Notes: generated from the sequence alone by a model not told the origin. 64,000 nucleotides of DNA from Aliihoeflea sp. 2WW (GCF_000497755.1 NZ_AYOD01000035.1:372001-436000); one strand, 5' to 3'. Shown: positions 1-9,038, counted from the first letter of the stretch. A program made the numbers and translations.

Positions 1-7
1 GGAATTC

Positions 8-1312
8 GTGAAAGGCAAACTCGTCCTATCGTCGCTGGCAGCCGCGTTCGCGCTTGCCGTGGCACAACCCGCAATGGCGCAGGACGCGCCGGAAAACATC
101 AAGATCGGCATCACGACGTTCACCTCGGGCGCAGCGTCGGTGTTCGGCGTGCCGGCCCAGGCCGCGGCGCAGATGATTGCCGAGGACATCAACGCCGCCG
201 GCGGTATCCAGGGCGCGCAGGTGCAGCTCTTCTTCGTCGATGAAGGCGCGGGCGCCGAGGCGCTGACCACCGAAGTGCGCCGCCTCGTCCAGGACGAGGA
301 CGTCGACGTGATGATGGCCTCGATCTCGTCGGGCAACTGCATCAACCTGACGCCGCTGATGGAAGATCTCGAAGTCCTCAACATCCTTTGGGATTGCGGC
401 ACGCAGCGCATCTTCGAGGAAGAGGAATCGACCTACAATTTCCGCACGCAGGCCAATGCGACGCCCGAGATGATGGCGGCGCTGCTCTATCTCCTGAAGA
501 CCAAGCCGGATTTCGAGACGATCGCCGTCGTCAACCAGGACTATGCCTGGGGCCGCGATAGCTGGGAGCTGTTCTCGGCGGCGCTGAAGAAGCTGAAGCC
601 CGAAGTCGAGATCGTGGCCGAGCTCTTCCCGCGCCTCGGCGCACCGGATTTCTCGGCCGAGATTTCGCGCCTTCTCGCCACCCAGCCCGACGTCATCCTG
701 TCGACCTCGTGGGGCGGCGATCTCGACACGTTCGTGCAGCAGGCCAACCAGCGCGGTCTCTTCAACAACTCGACCTTCGTGCTGCCGCTGGCCGAATCGT
801 CGATCCAGCGTCTGGGCGGCGTTCTGCCGGATGGCGTCATCGTCGGCGCACGCGGCGACCACTACTTCCTGCATCCCGAGACCAAGGACGACGAGGACAT
901 GAAGGCCTTCGTCGACAAGTTCAGGGAGAAGACGGGCGCCTACCCGATCTACTCGGTGTTCCACATGGCGCAGGCTTTCGCCGCGTTGCAGGCGGCCTAC
1001 GACAAGGCGGCCGAGGCCAATGGTGGCGACTTCCCGGATCGCGCCCAGGTCATCGCGGCGATGGAAGGGCTCGAATTCAAGGGCTATGGCCGACCGCTCA
1101 CCATCCGCGAGGACAACCAGGCGCTCGAAGCGCAGTTGATGGGCGTGTCGCGCACCGTCGAGGGCTATGACTTCCCGATCATCGACGACATGATGATCTT
1201 CGACGCGGAAGGCATCATGGCGCCGCCCGGCGAAAACTCGCTCGAATGGATCGGCACGCTCGATGCGTCCTTCATCGAGACCGAGGCGAGCGAATACAAG
1301 CACGAGGAATAG
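8..1312 (+). CDS. Branched-chain-type ABC transporter substrate-binding protein
   Basis: Periplasmic solute receptor of a Liv-type (hydrophobic amino-acid/aromatic acid) ABC transporter. Residues 1-24 form a Sec signal peptide ending AMA, and the mature 434-residue precursor has the usual periplasmic binding fold of the Peripla_BP_6 family, including a KIGITTFTSGAAS-type first strand. The GTG start lies 4 nt after a GGA at the window edge, so the ribosome site is only partly visible and an upstream start cannot be fully excluded, although the signal peptide looks complete. It heads a livH-livM-livG-livF operon and is separated from livH by a long stem-loop. The ligand is not predictable from sequence; the aldehyde dehydrogenase and SDR downstream suggest a carbon source rather than a protein amino acid. 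Confidence 0.9.
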   Translation: MKGKLVLSSLAAAFALAVAQPAMAQDAPENIKIGITTFTSGAASVFGVPAQAAAQMIAEDINAAGGIQGAQVQLFFVDEGAGAEALTTEVRRLVQDEDVDVMMASISSGNCINLTPLMEDLEVLNILWDCGTQRIFEEEESTYNFRTQANATPEMMAALLYLLKTKPDFETIAVVNQDYAWGRDSWELFSAALKKLKPEVEIVAELFPRLGAPDFSAEISRLLATQPDVILSTSWGGDLDTFVQQANQRGLFNNSTFVLPLAESSIQRLGGVLPDGVIVGARGDHYFLHPETKDDEDMKAFVDKFREKTGAYPIYSVFHMAQAFAALQAAYDKAAEANGGDFPDRAQVIAAMEGLEFKGYGRPLTIREDNQALEAQLMGVSRTVEGYDFPIIDDMMIFDAEGIMAPPGENSLEWIGTLDASFIETEASEYKHEE

Positions 1313-1322
1313 TCCTCCCGCA

Positions 1323-1362
1323 CCGCCGCGCCATCGCATCCCCGCATGCGAAGGCGCGGCGG
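1323..1362 (+). promoter_or_regulatory. Intercistronic stem-loop after the binding-protein gene
   Basis: A 10-bp perfect outer stem (CCGCCGCGCC with GGCGCGGCGG) continues through one A-A mismatch into a 6-bp inner stem (TCGCAT with ATGCGA) around CCCCGC. There is no U-tract, so it is better read as an RNA-stabilising or attenuating hairpin that lets the binding protein be made in excess over the permeases than as a full terminator. Confidence 0.6.
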
Positions 1363-1405
1363 CCGCATCGTTCCCGCTCATTTGTGCAAAGGCCCCGAAC
1401 GGCCC

Positions 1406-2311
1406 ATGTCCCTGCAGATTCTCGTTCTCGCCGCGCTTGACGGCATCGCCTACGGAGCGCTCGTCTTCCTCGTCGCCGTCGGCATGACGCTCGTCTTCGG
1501 CGTCATGCGCATCCTCAACGTGGCGCATGGCTCGTTCTACGCGCTCGGCGCCTACGCGGCCGCCAGCCTCGGCATCGCCATGGCCGGCATGGGCCTGTCG
1601 CCCTGGCTCGCCTTTCCGATGTTCATCGTCGCGGCGGCGGTGGTCGGCATCACGGTCGGCGGGCTGATGGAGCGGTTCCTGCTCCAGCGCATCTACGGCT
1701 ACGAGGAGACGCTGCAGCTCCTCGTCACCTTCGCCGTCTTCATGATGCTGGAAAACGTCCAGCGTCTCGTCTGGGGCGTGCAGCCCTATTTCTATTCCGA
1801 TCCGCTGCGCCAGCTCGGCAACGTCAATGTCGCCGGCATCACCTACACCGCCTACCAGACACTGTTCCTGCCGCTGGTCGCGCTCGCCGTGCTGTTCGGC
1901 CTGCGGTTCTTCCTGCGCTACACGCTCGCCGGCTCGGTCATCGTCGCGGTGACGGAGGACCGCGAGGCGGCGACGGCGATCGGCATCAATGCGCGGCGCG
2001 TCTTCTTCCTCACCTTCGTCATCGGCGTGACGCTCGCCTCGCTCGGCGGCGCGCTCGCCTCGCCCACCACTTCCGTCCTTCCGGGCATGGGGGCGGAGAT
2101 GATCGTGCTGTCCTTCGCCGTCGCGGCAACCGCCGGTCTCGGCCAGATCGAGGGTGCGGCCATCGCGGCGCTGCTCATCGGGCTCGGCCGGTCGATGGCG
2201 GTGTTCTTCGCACCCGAATTCGAGGTCGTCATGCCCTACCTCATCATGGTCCTCGTTCTCCTGATCCGGCCCGAAGGTCTCTTCGGCAAGACGACGGCGA
2301 GGAAGATCTGA
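1406..2311 (+). CDS. livH: Liv-type ABC transporter inner-membrane permease (LivH family)
   Basis: First transmembrane subunit of the Liv-type importer, about 301 residues with roughly eight hydrophobic segments and the LivH hallmark GMTLVFGVMRILNVAHGSFY near residue 25-45. An in-frame upstream start at 1346 would add an arginine-rich leader that does not match the family, so the ATG at 1406 (MSLQILVLAALDG) is chosen. The stop overlaps the livM start by one base (TGATG). It is expected to pair with LivM and to be powered by LivG and LivF. Confidence 0.92.
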   Translation: MSLQILVLAALDGIAYGALVFLVAVGMTLVFGVMRILNVAHGSFYALGAYAAASLGIAMAGMGLSPWLAFPMFIVAAAVVGITVGGLMERFLLQRIYGYEETLQLLVTFAVFMMLENVQRLVWGVQPYFYSDPLRQLGNVNVAGITYTAYQTLFLPLVALAVLFGLRFFLRYTLAGSVIVAVTEDREAATAIGINARRVFFLTFVIGVTLASLGGALASPTTSVLPGMGAEMIVLSFAVAATAGLGQIEGAAIAALLIGLGRSMAVFFAPEFEVVMPYLIMVLVLLIRPEGLFGKTTARKI

Positions 2312-3303
2312 TGCTGATGCGCGTGATCTTTCCTGCGATCGTTCTCCTCGCCGCGCTCAATCCGCTGGTCTTTCCGCAATGGGACGCGTTCCTGACGATC
2401 GTCTTCGCCAAGGCGCTGCCGGTGATCGGCATCATCCTTCTGCTGCAGGCGGGACAGGTTTCGTTCGGCCATGCGATGTTCTTCGCCATCGGCGCCTATA
2501 CGGCCGGCTTCGTCGGCCGCTGGATGGGGGGCGGGGGCGAGCTTTTCCTGCTGCTTCTCGCCGCGCTCGCCGCTTCGGTGGTCGCCGGCCTCTTCGTCGG
2601 CATCTTCGTCGTGCGCTACCGTTACATCTTCTTCGCCATGCTCAACCTCGCCTTCTCGATGGTGCTGTTCTCGCTTTTGGAGAAGTTCATCCACATCACC
2701 GGCGGGTCGGACGGGCTGCGGATTTCGCGTCCCACACTGCTGGGACAGGAGATGTCGCGCGCCAATTACGAGTTTGGCATCTACTACGTCTCCCTCGCCC
2801 TTCTCGCGCTCGCCATCTTCGGCGCCTGGCGGCTGATGGACAGCCCGGTCGGCCATGCCATGAAGGCGATCAAGAGCAACGAGACGCGGGTCGAATATCT
2901 CGGCATCTCGCCGCGTCGCACCCTGCTCGTCGTCTATGTCGCCTCGGCTGCGCTTGCCGGTGTCGGCGGGGCGCTGGTGGGCGTCTTCCAGGGCATCGCC
3001 ACGCCCGACTACGCCTATTGGACGCGCTCGGGCGAGTTCGTCTTCGTCGCCATCCTCGGCGGTGCGGGACAGGTGCTGGGCGCGCTCGCCGGGTCGTTCT
3101 CGTTCGAGTTCATCCGCGTCACCGCCGCCGCCTATCTGGGCGATACGTGGCAGCTTACGCTCGGCCTGATGCTGCTCGGCATCATCCTCTTCGCGCCCGC
3201 CGGCATCGTCGGTTCGCTCGTCAATGTCGGCAATCGCTGGCGCGGCCGGCGCACGAGGGAGAAGCCGAGCCCGCTCGGCGAAGCCAAGGAGGCGGTGCGA
3301 TGA
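2311..3303 (+). CDS. livM: Liv-type ABC transporter inner-membrane permease (LivM family)
   Basis: Second permease subunit, 330 residues, strongly hydrophobic, with the LivM-type segment QAGQVSFGHAMFFAIGAYTA near residues 45-65 and the conserved KSNETRVEYLGIS loop that contacts the ATPases. The ATG overlaps the livH stop by one base, and the tail (lysine/arginine-rich, cytoplasmic) overlaps livG by four bases, so translation is coupled. Confidence 0.92.
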   Translation: MLMRVIFPAIVLLAALNPLVFPQWDAFLTIVFAKALPVIGIILLLQAGQVSFGHAMFFAIGAYTAGFVGRWMGGGGELFLLLLAALAASVVAGLFVGIFVVRYRYIFFAMLNLAFSMVLFSLLEKFIHITGGSDGLRISRPTLLGQEMSRANYEFGIYYVSLALLALAIFGAWRLMDSPVGHAMKAIKSNETRVEYLGISPRRTLLVVYVASAALAGVGGALVGVFQGIATPDYAYWTRSGEFVFVAILGGAGQVLGALAGSFSFEFIRVTAAAYLGDTWQLTLGLMLLGIILFAPAGIVGSLVNVGNRWRGRRTREKPSPLGEAKEAVR

Positions 3304-4040
3304 ATGCGCTTCTGTCCGCACGCGACATCGAAATCCGCTTCGGCGGCGTGGTGGCGGCCGACGGCGTCGCGCTCGACGTCTTCGAGGGCGACAATCTGGC
3401 CATCATCGGCCCGAACGGCGCCGGCAAGACCACCTTCCTCAACATCTGCACCGGCTATCTGAAGCCGCAGGCAGGCCGCGTCACCTTCAAGGGCAGGGAG
3501 CTGCTCGGTTCCTCGCCCCGCGCCATCACGCGGCTCGGCATCGCCCGCGCCTTCCAGATTCCGCAGCTCTTCGCCGAGCAGACCGTGCTGGAGAACATGC
3601 TTCTGGCGTCGGCGTCCCGGGCGGGCCGGCTCGGTATGTTCACGCGCCTTGCCGACATTCCCCAGCGCGCCGAAGCCGAGGCGATCCTGGAACAGGTCGG
3701 CTGTTCCGACGTCAAGGACCGCGTCGCGTCCGAACTCCCCGAAGGCAAGCGCAAGCTCGTCGATATCGCGCTGGCTCTGGCGCTGAAACCTGCCGTGCTC
3801 CTGATGGACGAGCCGACCTCCGGCGTCGCGTCGTCGGAGAAATTCGCCATCATGGACACGCTGATCGGCGCCTTGCGGGCGCAGAAGGTCACCTCCGTCT
3901 TCGTCGAGCACGACATGGAAATGGTCTCGCGCTACGCCAATCGCGTCGCGGTGTGGAGTTCGGGCCGCATCCAGAAGGAAGGCCCGCCGGACGAAGTTCT
4001 GACCGACCCCGAAGTCATCCGCACCGTGATCGGGAGCTGA
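3300..4040 (+). CDS. livG: Liv-type ABC transporter ATP-binding protein (LivG family)
   Basis: ATPase subunit of the importer, 246 residues, starting at the ATGA overlap with livM. Walker A GPNGAGKT is at residues 37-44, Walker B is LLMDEPTSG near 164-172, and the switch histidine follows in FVEHDME. The ABC signature reads LPEGKRK (about residue 146) instead of the usual LSxGxxR of LivG, a substitution that may be typical of this subgroup. It lies 2 nt before livF. Confidence 0.92.
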   Translation: MNALLSARDIEIRFGGVVAADGVALDVFEGDNLAIIGPNGAGKTTFLNICTGYLKPQAGRVTFKGRELLGSSPRAITRLGIARAFQIPQLFAEQTVLENMLLASASRAGRLGMFTRLADIPQRAEAEAILEQVGCSDVKDRVASELPEGKRKLVDIALALALKPAVLLMDEPTSGVASSEKFAIMDTLIGALRAQKVTSVFVEHDMEMVSRYANRVAVWSSGRIQKEGPPDEVLTDPEVIRTVIGS

Positions 4041-4042
4041 TC

Positions 4043-4717
4043 ATGCTGGATCTGAAGAACCTTCACGTCTCGATCGCCTCGACGCCGATCCTGCGCGGCG
4101 TCAACCTGACGGTCGGCCATGGCGAAACGGTCGCGTTCGTCGGCCGAAACGGCGCTGGCAAGACGACGACGCTGCGCGCGACGATGGGTCTCGTCGCCTC
4201 GACAGGAGACATCGTGCTCGACGGCAGGGCGATCGACAAGGTCCCCGCGCATGAGCGTCCCGGCCTCGGCATCGGCTACGCGCCGGAGGATCGGCGCCTC
4301 TTCTCCGCTTTCACGGTGGAAGAGAACATCCGCCTGCCCGCGCGCGTGGCCAATCTGTCTGGCGACGAGACGAAGCGCCGGCTCGACCGCGTCTATTCGA
4401 TCCTGCCGGAGCTGAAGGAGATGGGCCCTCGCCCCGCCGGCTCGGTTTCGGGCGGGCAGGGCAAGATGGTGGCGCTCGGCCGGGCGCTGATGCTCGGCAC
4501 CAAGCTTGTGCTACTCGACGAACCCTTTCAGGGCCTAGCCCCGGTTCTCGCCAATCGCTATGCGGAGGCCCTGCGGGCCTTGCGCGATCAGGACAGGTCC
4601 TTGTCCCTGATCATCACCGAATCCAATCCGGGCCTGCTCAAGAGTTTCGCCGAGCGGATCGTCACGATCGAGCGCGGCGAGATCCAGCAGTCCGAACTCG
4701 TGGAGGCCGTTCACTGA
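4043..4717 (+). CDS. livF: Liv-type ABC transporter ATP-binding protein (LivF family)
   Basis: Second ATPase subunit, 224 residues. It shows Walker A GRNGAGKT near residue 35, the LivF-type APEDRRLFSAFTVEEN motif in place of a plain Q-loop, the signature VSGGQGKM and Walker B VLLDEPFQGLAP. The start ATG 2 nt after livG gives the standard length. The stop overlaps the aldehyde dehydrogenase start by one base, tying the catabolic enzymes to transport. Confidence 0.92.
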   Translation: MLDLKNLHVSIASTPILRGVNLTVGHGETVAFVGRNGAGKTTTLRATMGLVASTGDIVLDGRAIDKVPAHERPGLGIGYAPEDRRLFSAFTVEENIRLPARVANLSGDETKRRLDRVYSILPELKEMGPRPAGSVSGGQGKMVALGRALMLGTKLVLLDEPFQGLAPVLANRYAEALRALRDQDRSLSLIITESNPGLLKSFAERIVTIERGEIQQSELVEAVH

Positions 4718-6195
4718 TGAACATCCAGTCCAAACCCGCCGCCGGCCAGATCATGGAAGCCAAGGGCATCTTCGTCGACAACAAATGGCACGCGAACGAA
4801 ACGGGCGGGACGGTCGACGTCTACGCGCCGGCGACCGGCGCCGTCGTCGCGCGCATCGCGGCCGGCAGCGCGGGCGATGTCGACCGTGCCTACAAGGCCG
4901 CCCGCCGTGCCTTCGAGGAAGGTGCCTGGGGGCGGCTCACCGCCGTCGAGCGCGGGCGGCTTCTTTTGAAGCTGTCGCGCGCGATCGAGGACCATGCCGA
5001 CGAACTCACCGCGCTCGAGGCGCTCGACTGCGGCAAGCCGCTGAAGCAGGCCCGCGCCGACATCGTCGCCTGCGCGCGCTATTTCGAGTTCTATGGCGGC
5101 GCCGCCGACAAGGTGCATGGCGACACGATCCCGTTCCTCAACGGCTATCTGGCGCTGACCGAGCGCGTGCCGCACGGCGTCACCGGACAGATCATTCCCT
5201 GGAACTATCCCGCGCAGATGTTCGGCCGCACGCTCGGCCCGGCGCTCGCGGTCGGCAACGCCACCGTCATGAAGCCGGCGGAAGACGCCTGCCTGACGCC
5301 GTTGCGGCTGGCCGAACTTGCCGCCGAAGTCGGCTTTCCGGAAGGCGCGATCAACATCGTGCCGGGCACGGGAGAGGAGGCCGGCGCGGCGCTCACCGCC
5401 CATCGCGGCTTCGACTTCCTGTCCTTCACCGGCAGCCCGGAAGTCGGCACCATGGTGCAGATCGCGGCGGCCAAGAACCATATCGGCTGTACGCTGGAAC
5501 TGGGCGGCAAGTCGCCCCAAGTGGTCTTCGCCGATGTCGATCTCGACGCGGCGCTGCCCTCTCTCGTCAACGCCATCGTCCAGAATGCCGGCCAGACCTG
5601 CTCGGCCGGCTCGCGTCTCTTGGTCGAAAAATCCGGCTATGACCGCATCGTTGGCGCCGTCGCCGAACGGTTCGCCAAGCTCACCGCGGGCACGCCGGAC
5701 ATGGACCTCGACCTCGGCCCGGTCATCAATCCCGGCCAGAAGCGCCGCGTCGAGCGCTTCTGCGGCAATGCCGGCAATGACGGCATCGAGGTGATCGCCG
5801 AGGGCAGCATCGCCGATGGCGTTCCCGAAGGCGGCTACTATGTCGCGCCGAAGATGTTCGGCCAGGTGCCGCGCGACAATGCGCTGGCGCTCGACGAAGT
5901 ATTCGGCCCGGTTCTTTCCGTCATCCCGTTCGAGGATGAGGCGGACGGCGTGGCGCTCGCCAACGGCACCGATTACGGCCTCGTCGCCGGCGTGTGGACC
6001 CAGAACGCCAATCGCGCGACCCGCGTCGCTCGCAAGGTCCGCGCCGGCCAGGTCTACGTCAACGCCTATGGCGCAGGCGGCGGCATCGAGCTTCCCTTCG
6101 GCGGCATGAAGAAGTCCGGCCATGGCCGCGAGAAGGGCTTCGAGGCGCTGAAGGACCTCTCCGTGGTCAAGACCATCGTCGTCAAGCACGACTAG
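4717..6195 (+). CDS. NAD(P)-dependent aldehyde dehydrogenase
   Basis: A 492-residue member of the aldehyde dehydrogenase superfamily that oxidises an aldehyde to the acid in the cytoplasm. The catalytic glutamate is in LELGGKSP (E261) and the nucleophilic cysteine in NAGQTCSAGSR (C295); the PWNYP cofactor motif is near residue 165. It is translationally coupled to livF by a TGATG overlap; an alternative start 13 codons in (MEAKG) is possible. Position directly behind the transporter implies that the imported solute or its SDR product becomes an aldehyde. The substrate is unknown; betaine-aldehyde-like and aromatic-aldehyde-like enzymes both share this architecture. Confidence 0.9.
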   Translation: MNIQSKPAAGQIMEAKGIFVDNKWHANETGGTVDVYAPATGAVVARIAAGSAGDVDRAYKAARRAFEEGAWGRLTAVERGRLLLKLSRAIEDHADELTALEALDCGKPLKQARADIVACARYFEFYGGAADKVHGDTIPFLNGYLALTERVPHGVTGQIIPWNYPAQMFGRTLGPALAVGNATVMKPAEDACLTPLRLAELAAEVGFPEGAINIVPGTGEEAGAALTAHRGFDFLSFTGSPEVGTMVQIAAAKNHIGCTLELGGKSPQVVFADVDLDAALPSLVNAIVQNAGQTCSAGSRLLVEKSGYDRIVGAVAERFAKLTAGTPDMDLDLGPVINPGQKRRVERFCGNAGNDGIEVIAEGSIADGVPEGGYYVAPKMFGQVPRDNALALDEVFGPVLSVIPFEDEADGVALANGTDYGLVAGVWTQNANRATRVARKVRAGQVYVNAYGAGGGIELPFGGMKKSGHGREKGFEALKDLSVVKTIVVKHD

Positions 6196-6257
6196 ATGCC
6201 ATCGTTTCGGGCGGCGGCGTGCCGCTCCACCATCGATTTTGAAGGAAAGAACTGATT

Positions 6258-7004
6258 ATGCGTTTGCAGGGAAAGACGGCACTGGTGACGGGCGGAGCCT
6301 CCGGCTTCGGGGCGGAGATCGCGGCGACATTCGCGCGTGAGGGCGCCCGCGTCACCATCATGGATCTGAACGAAGCCGGTGCGAAAGCGCAGGCCGAAGC
6401 CTGCGGCAATGGCGCGGTCGCCGTCGGCGGCGACGTGACGAAGGCGGCCGACATCAAGCGTGCCGTGGAAGCCGCCACGCAGGGCGGCCGGCTCGACATC
6501 GTCGTCAACAATGCCGGCTGGACCCACCGCAACAAGCCGATCATGGAGGTGACGGAAGACGAGTTCGACAAGGTCTACGCGATCAACGTCAAGTCGATCT
6601 TCCACATGACGGCGGCGACCATTCCGGTCATGCGCGCGCAGGGCGGCGGGGCGATCATCAATGTCGGCTCGACCGCCGGCATCCGGCCGCGTCCGGGCCT
6701 CACCTGGTACAATTCGACCAAGGGCGCGGTGAACCTCCTGTCGCGTTCGATGGCCGTCGAGCTTGCGCCCGACAAGATCCGCGTGAACTGCGTCGCTCCG
6801 GTCATGGGCGCGACCGGTCTCCTGTCCGCCTTCATGGGCGTCGAGGACACGCCGGAAAACCGCGCGAAATTCGTCTCGACCATTCCGCTCGGCCGCATGT
6901 CGACGCCGAAGGACATCGCCAATGCGTGCCTCTATCTGGCATCCGACGAGGCCGAGTTCATCACCGGCGTCATCCTCGAAGTGGATGGCGGCCGCACGAT
7001 CTGA
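6258..7004 (+). CDS. SDR family NAD(P)-dependent oxidoreductase
   Basis: Classical 248-residue short-chain dehydrogenase. The Rossmann motif TGGASGFG is at residues 12-19, NNAG near 86, and the catalytic YxxxK appears as YNSTK near residue 152, with the DGGRTI C-terminus common to glucose-1-dehydrogenase-like and 3-oxoacyl reductase-like SDRs. A GAAGGAAAG Shine-Dalgarno precedes the ATG. It sits 62 nt after the aldehyde dehydrogenase, so the pair could oxidise an alcohol to an acid stepwise; the true substrate is not inferable. Confidence 0.9.
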   Translation: MRLQGKTALVTGGASGFGAEIAATFAREGARVTIMDLNEAGAKAQAEACGNGAVAVGGDVTKAADIKRAVEAATQGGRLDIVVNNAGWTHRNKPIMEVTEDEFDKVYAINVKSIFHMTAATIPVMRAQGGGAIINVGSTAGIRPRPGLTWYNSTKGAVNLLSRSMAVELAPDKIRVNCVAPVMGATGLLSAFMGVEDTPENRAKFVSTIPLGRMSTPKDIANACLYLASDEAEFITGVILEVDGGRTI

Positions 7005-7116
7005 CGAGAAGCGAGGAGGGCAGGCACAGACAGGAACGAAGACGAAAATGCCAATCGACTAGCCTTGCGGGGCCGGCTACCGCCTCCCCGCCATGATTTC
7101 GTCAGGGAGGACGAAC

Positions 7117-8175
7117 ATGTTTTCGCATTCATACCGCCTGCCCCTTCTGGCGCTCGCATCCGCGGCGCTGATCTCGACCGGCGCGCTTGCGCAGGACACC
7201 GATACCGAAGACGACGCGGCGCCCGAGGCCGCGCAGGAAGAAAGCGCGGCGCCGGCAGATGCCGCTGCCGCCGAGGAATGGCCCGCCAACGCGCCCGACG
7301 CGCCAGAATGGTGCAAGTCGAAATGGGGGCCGGAGGACCAGATCGGCGCGGCCAATCTGCTGTCGCCGGAACTCGCGCTTGCGGCCGCCGAACTCGTCAC
7401 CGAAGGCAAGACCTATTCGCTCGGCGTCGAGGTCAACAAGGACACGCCCGCCTTCGGTCCGCGCTCCTGGGCGCTGGTCATCAACCAGCCTGGCCAGACC
7501 GGCGGCGTCGGGCTCGGGCCGACCAACACCAACTACAATGACGACATCTATATGGGCTATGTCGGCACCGGCTCGCAGATCGACGGGCTGGGGCATATCG
7601 GCGTCAACAACGTCTACTATAATTGCCACAAGAACAGCCTCTTCGTGCAGGCCGACGGGCTGACGAAGCTCGGCATCGAGAAGGTGCCGAACATCGTCAC
7701 GCGCGGCGTCGTGCTCGACATGACCGACCATTTCGGCGAGGAGGTACTGGCCGAAGGCACCGCCTTCAACAGCGCCGAAATCCAGGCGCAGGCGGAAAAG
7801 CAGGGCGTCGAGATCCGCGAGGGCGACGTGGTGCTGTTCTATACCGGCTGGCTGTCGCTCGTCGGCAATGACAATGAGCGCTACATCACCTCCGAACCCG
7901 GCCTCGGCCTCGACGGCGCGCGCTGGCTCGCCGAGCAGAACGTGATCGCGGTCGGCGCCGATACCTGGGGGCTGGAGGTCATTCCCTTCGAGGAAGGCAC
8001 CGGCGTCTTCGAGGTCCATCAGGAGTTGATCGCGAAGAACGGCATCTACATCCTGGAGAACATGAACACCGAGGAACTCGTCGCTGACGGCGTCTCCGAA
8101 TTCATGTTCGTTCTCGGCCATTCGAAGATGACGGGCGGCGTTCAGGCCATCATCAACCCGACGGCCATTCGATAG
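7117..8175 (+). CDS. Secreted cyclase-family (kynurenine-formamidase-like) hydrolase
   Basis: A 352-residue member of the Cyclase family (PF04199), which includes kynurenine formamidase and isatin hydrolase. The ATG at 7117 follows AGGGAGG by 6 nt and gives a clear signal peptide (cleaved after about A25), then an acidic Ala/Glu-rich linker to residue 55. The metal-site motif, classically HxGTHxDxPxH, reads GTGSQIDGLGH at 150-160, retaining D156 and H160; this variant is typical of a large subfamily. The protein should act in the periplasm, unlike cytoplasmic kynurenine formamidase. It closes the Liv-transporter cluster and may prepare the solute (for example by lactone, amide or cyclic ester hydrolysis) before uptake. 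Confidence 0.82.
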   Translation: MFSHSYRLPLLALASAALISTGALAQDTDTEDDAAPEAAQEESAAPADAAAAEEWPANAPDAPEWCKSKWGPEDQIGAANLLSPELALAAAELVTEGKTYSLGVEVNKDTPAFGPRSWALVINQPGQTGGVGLGPTNTNYNDDIYMGYVGTGSQIDGLGHIGVNNVYYNCHKNSLFVQADGLTKLGIEKVPNIVTRGVVLDMTDHFGEEVLAEGTAFNSAEIQAQAEKQGVEIREGDVVLFYTGWLSLVGNDNERYITSEPGLGLDGARWLAEQNVIAVGADTWGLEVIPFEEGTGVFEVHQELIAKNGIYILENMNTEELVADGVSEFMFVLGHSKMTGGVQAIINPTAIR

Positions 8176-8183
8176 ATCGCGGC

Positions 8184-8207
8184 AGGGCGGCCCGACACGG
8201 CCGCCCT
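8184..8207 (+). terminator. Hairpin after the cyclase gene
   Basis: Perfect 9-bp stem AGGGCGGCC / GGCCGCCCT with loop CGACAC, 9 nt past the stop. No U-run follows, so termination is plausible but not certain. Confidence 0.5.
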
Positions 8208-8227
8208 CCTCACTCCAAGCTGACCGA

Positions 8228-8238
8228 TTGTCGGACAA
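8228..8238 (+). promoter_or_regulatory. Putative GntR operator (site A)
   Basis: TTGTC-G-GACAA is a perfect odd palindrome lying just upstream of the predicted promoter of the GntR gene. Two more copies of the TGTC-N-GACA core stand before the acyl-CoA synthetase and the TRAP binding protein. FCD-type GntR regulators commonly bind short palindromes of this kind; autoregulation is inferred. Confidence 0.6.
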
Positions 8239-8242
8239 AAAC

Positions 8243-8271
8243 TTGCCTGCTGCACCCGGATTCATGCTAGA
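8243..8271 (+). promoter_or_regulatory. Putative sigma-70 promoter of the GntR gene
   Basis: TTGCCT and GCTAGA hexamers 17 nt apart, immediately downstream of operator A and about 30 nt before the TTG start codon. Prediction from sequence only. Confidence 0.4.
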
Positions 8272-8303
8272 TCGAATCCGGATCGAGTGCGGAGCGGGAC
8301 GCG

Positions 8304-9038
8304 TTGGAAATCGAGAAACTGAAAGTGCCGCCGGCCTACCAGGCCGTATCGACGGAACTGCAGAAGCACATTCTTTCGGGCGCGCTGAAGCCAGGCGAGC
8401 CCTTGCCGAGCGAAATCGAGCTCGCGGCGAAGTTCGGCGTCAACCGCTCGACGGTGCGCGAGGGCATCCGCCAGCTCGAAAGCGAGGGACTGGTGCGGCG
8501 CGAGGGGCGCAAGCGGCTTCTCGTCACGGTGCCGCATTCGGCCGATCTCGCCCCGCGCACGACGCGGGCGCTCGTCATGCACGAGGTGACGTTCCATGAA
8601 TTGTGGGAAGTCGCGATGGTGCTCGAGCCGCTGGCCGCGCAGCTTGCGGCGGACGCGGCGAGCGACGCGCAGATCGCCGCCCTCAAGGCCAATCTCGACG
8701 CCACTGCCGCCATCGTCGAGCGCGGCATCTCGCCCGGCAAGCTCGACCTCGAATTCCATTCGCTTGTTTCGGCGGCGGCCGCGAACAAGGTTCTGCTCCT
8801 GTCGCGCGAGCCGGTCGGGCTCCTGCTTTACCCCGCCTTCGAGACCTTCCAGATGCAGTTGCCGCAGGCGGCACGCCGGCTGGTGGATGCCCATCGCGAG
8901 GTGGTGGCGGGCATCGAACGGCGCGACGGAGCCCATGCCGAATTGTGGATGCGCAAGCATGTCGCGGATTTGAAACGCGGCTGGGAACTCGCCGGGCTCA
9001 GCATCGACCAGCGCATCGAGCCGGGCGTCACCCCGTAG
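8304..9038 (+). CDS. GntR/FadR-family (FCD domain) transcriptional regulator
   Basis: A 244-residue regulator. Residues about 12-75 are a GntR winged helix (GALKPGEPLPSE, STVREGIRQLESEGLV), and about 95-225 an all-helical FCD effector domain with metal/ligand-site residues in LDLEFH and the C-terminal AHREVV...KHV helices. The start is TTG, preceded by GGAGCGGGA with about 5 nt spacing; no in-frame ATG fits. The gene converges on, and overlaps by 11 nt, the last TRAP gene. A TTGTCGGACAA palindrome precedes it. It most likely represses itself, the acyl-CoA synthetase and the TRAP genes until a carboxylate effector appears. Confidence 0.88.
   Translation: MEIEKLKVPPAYQAVSTELQKHILSGALKPGEPLPSEIELAAKFGVNRSTVREGIRQLESEGLVRREGRKRLLVTVPHSADLAPRTTRALVMHEVTFHELWEVAMVLEPLAAQLAADAASDAQIAALKANLDATAAIVERGISPGKLDLEFHSLVSAAAANKVLLLSREPVGLLLYPAFETFQMQLPQAARRLVDAHREVVAGIERRDGAHAELWMRKHVADLKRGWELAGLSIDQRIEPGVTP

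Noticed and set aside
26-6189. Long reading frames on the minus strand opposite the Liv operon and aldehyde dehydrogenase (for example 26-1528 and 4711-6189).
   Set aside because: High-GC DNA gives long antisense frames; these are Arg/Asp/His-rich without domains, and the plus-strand genes have clear motifs.
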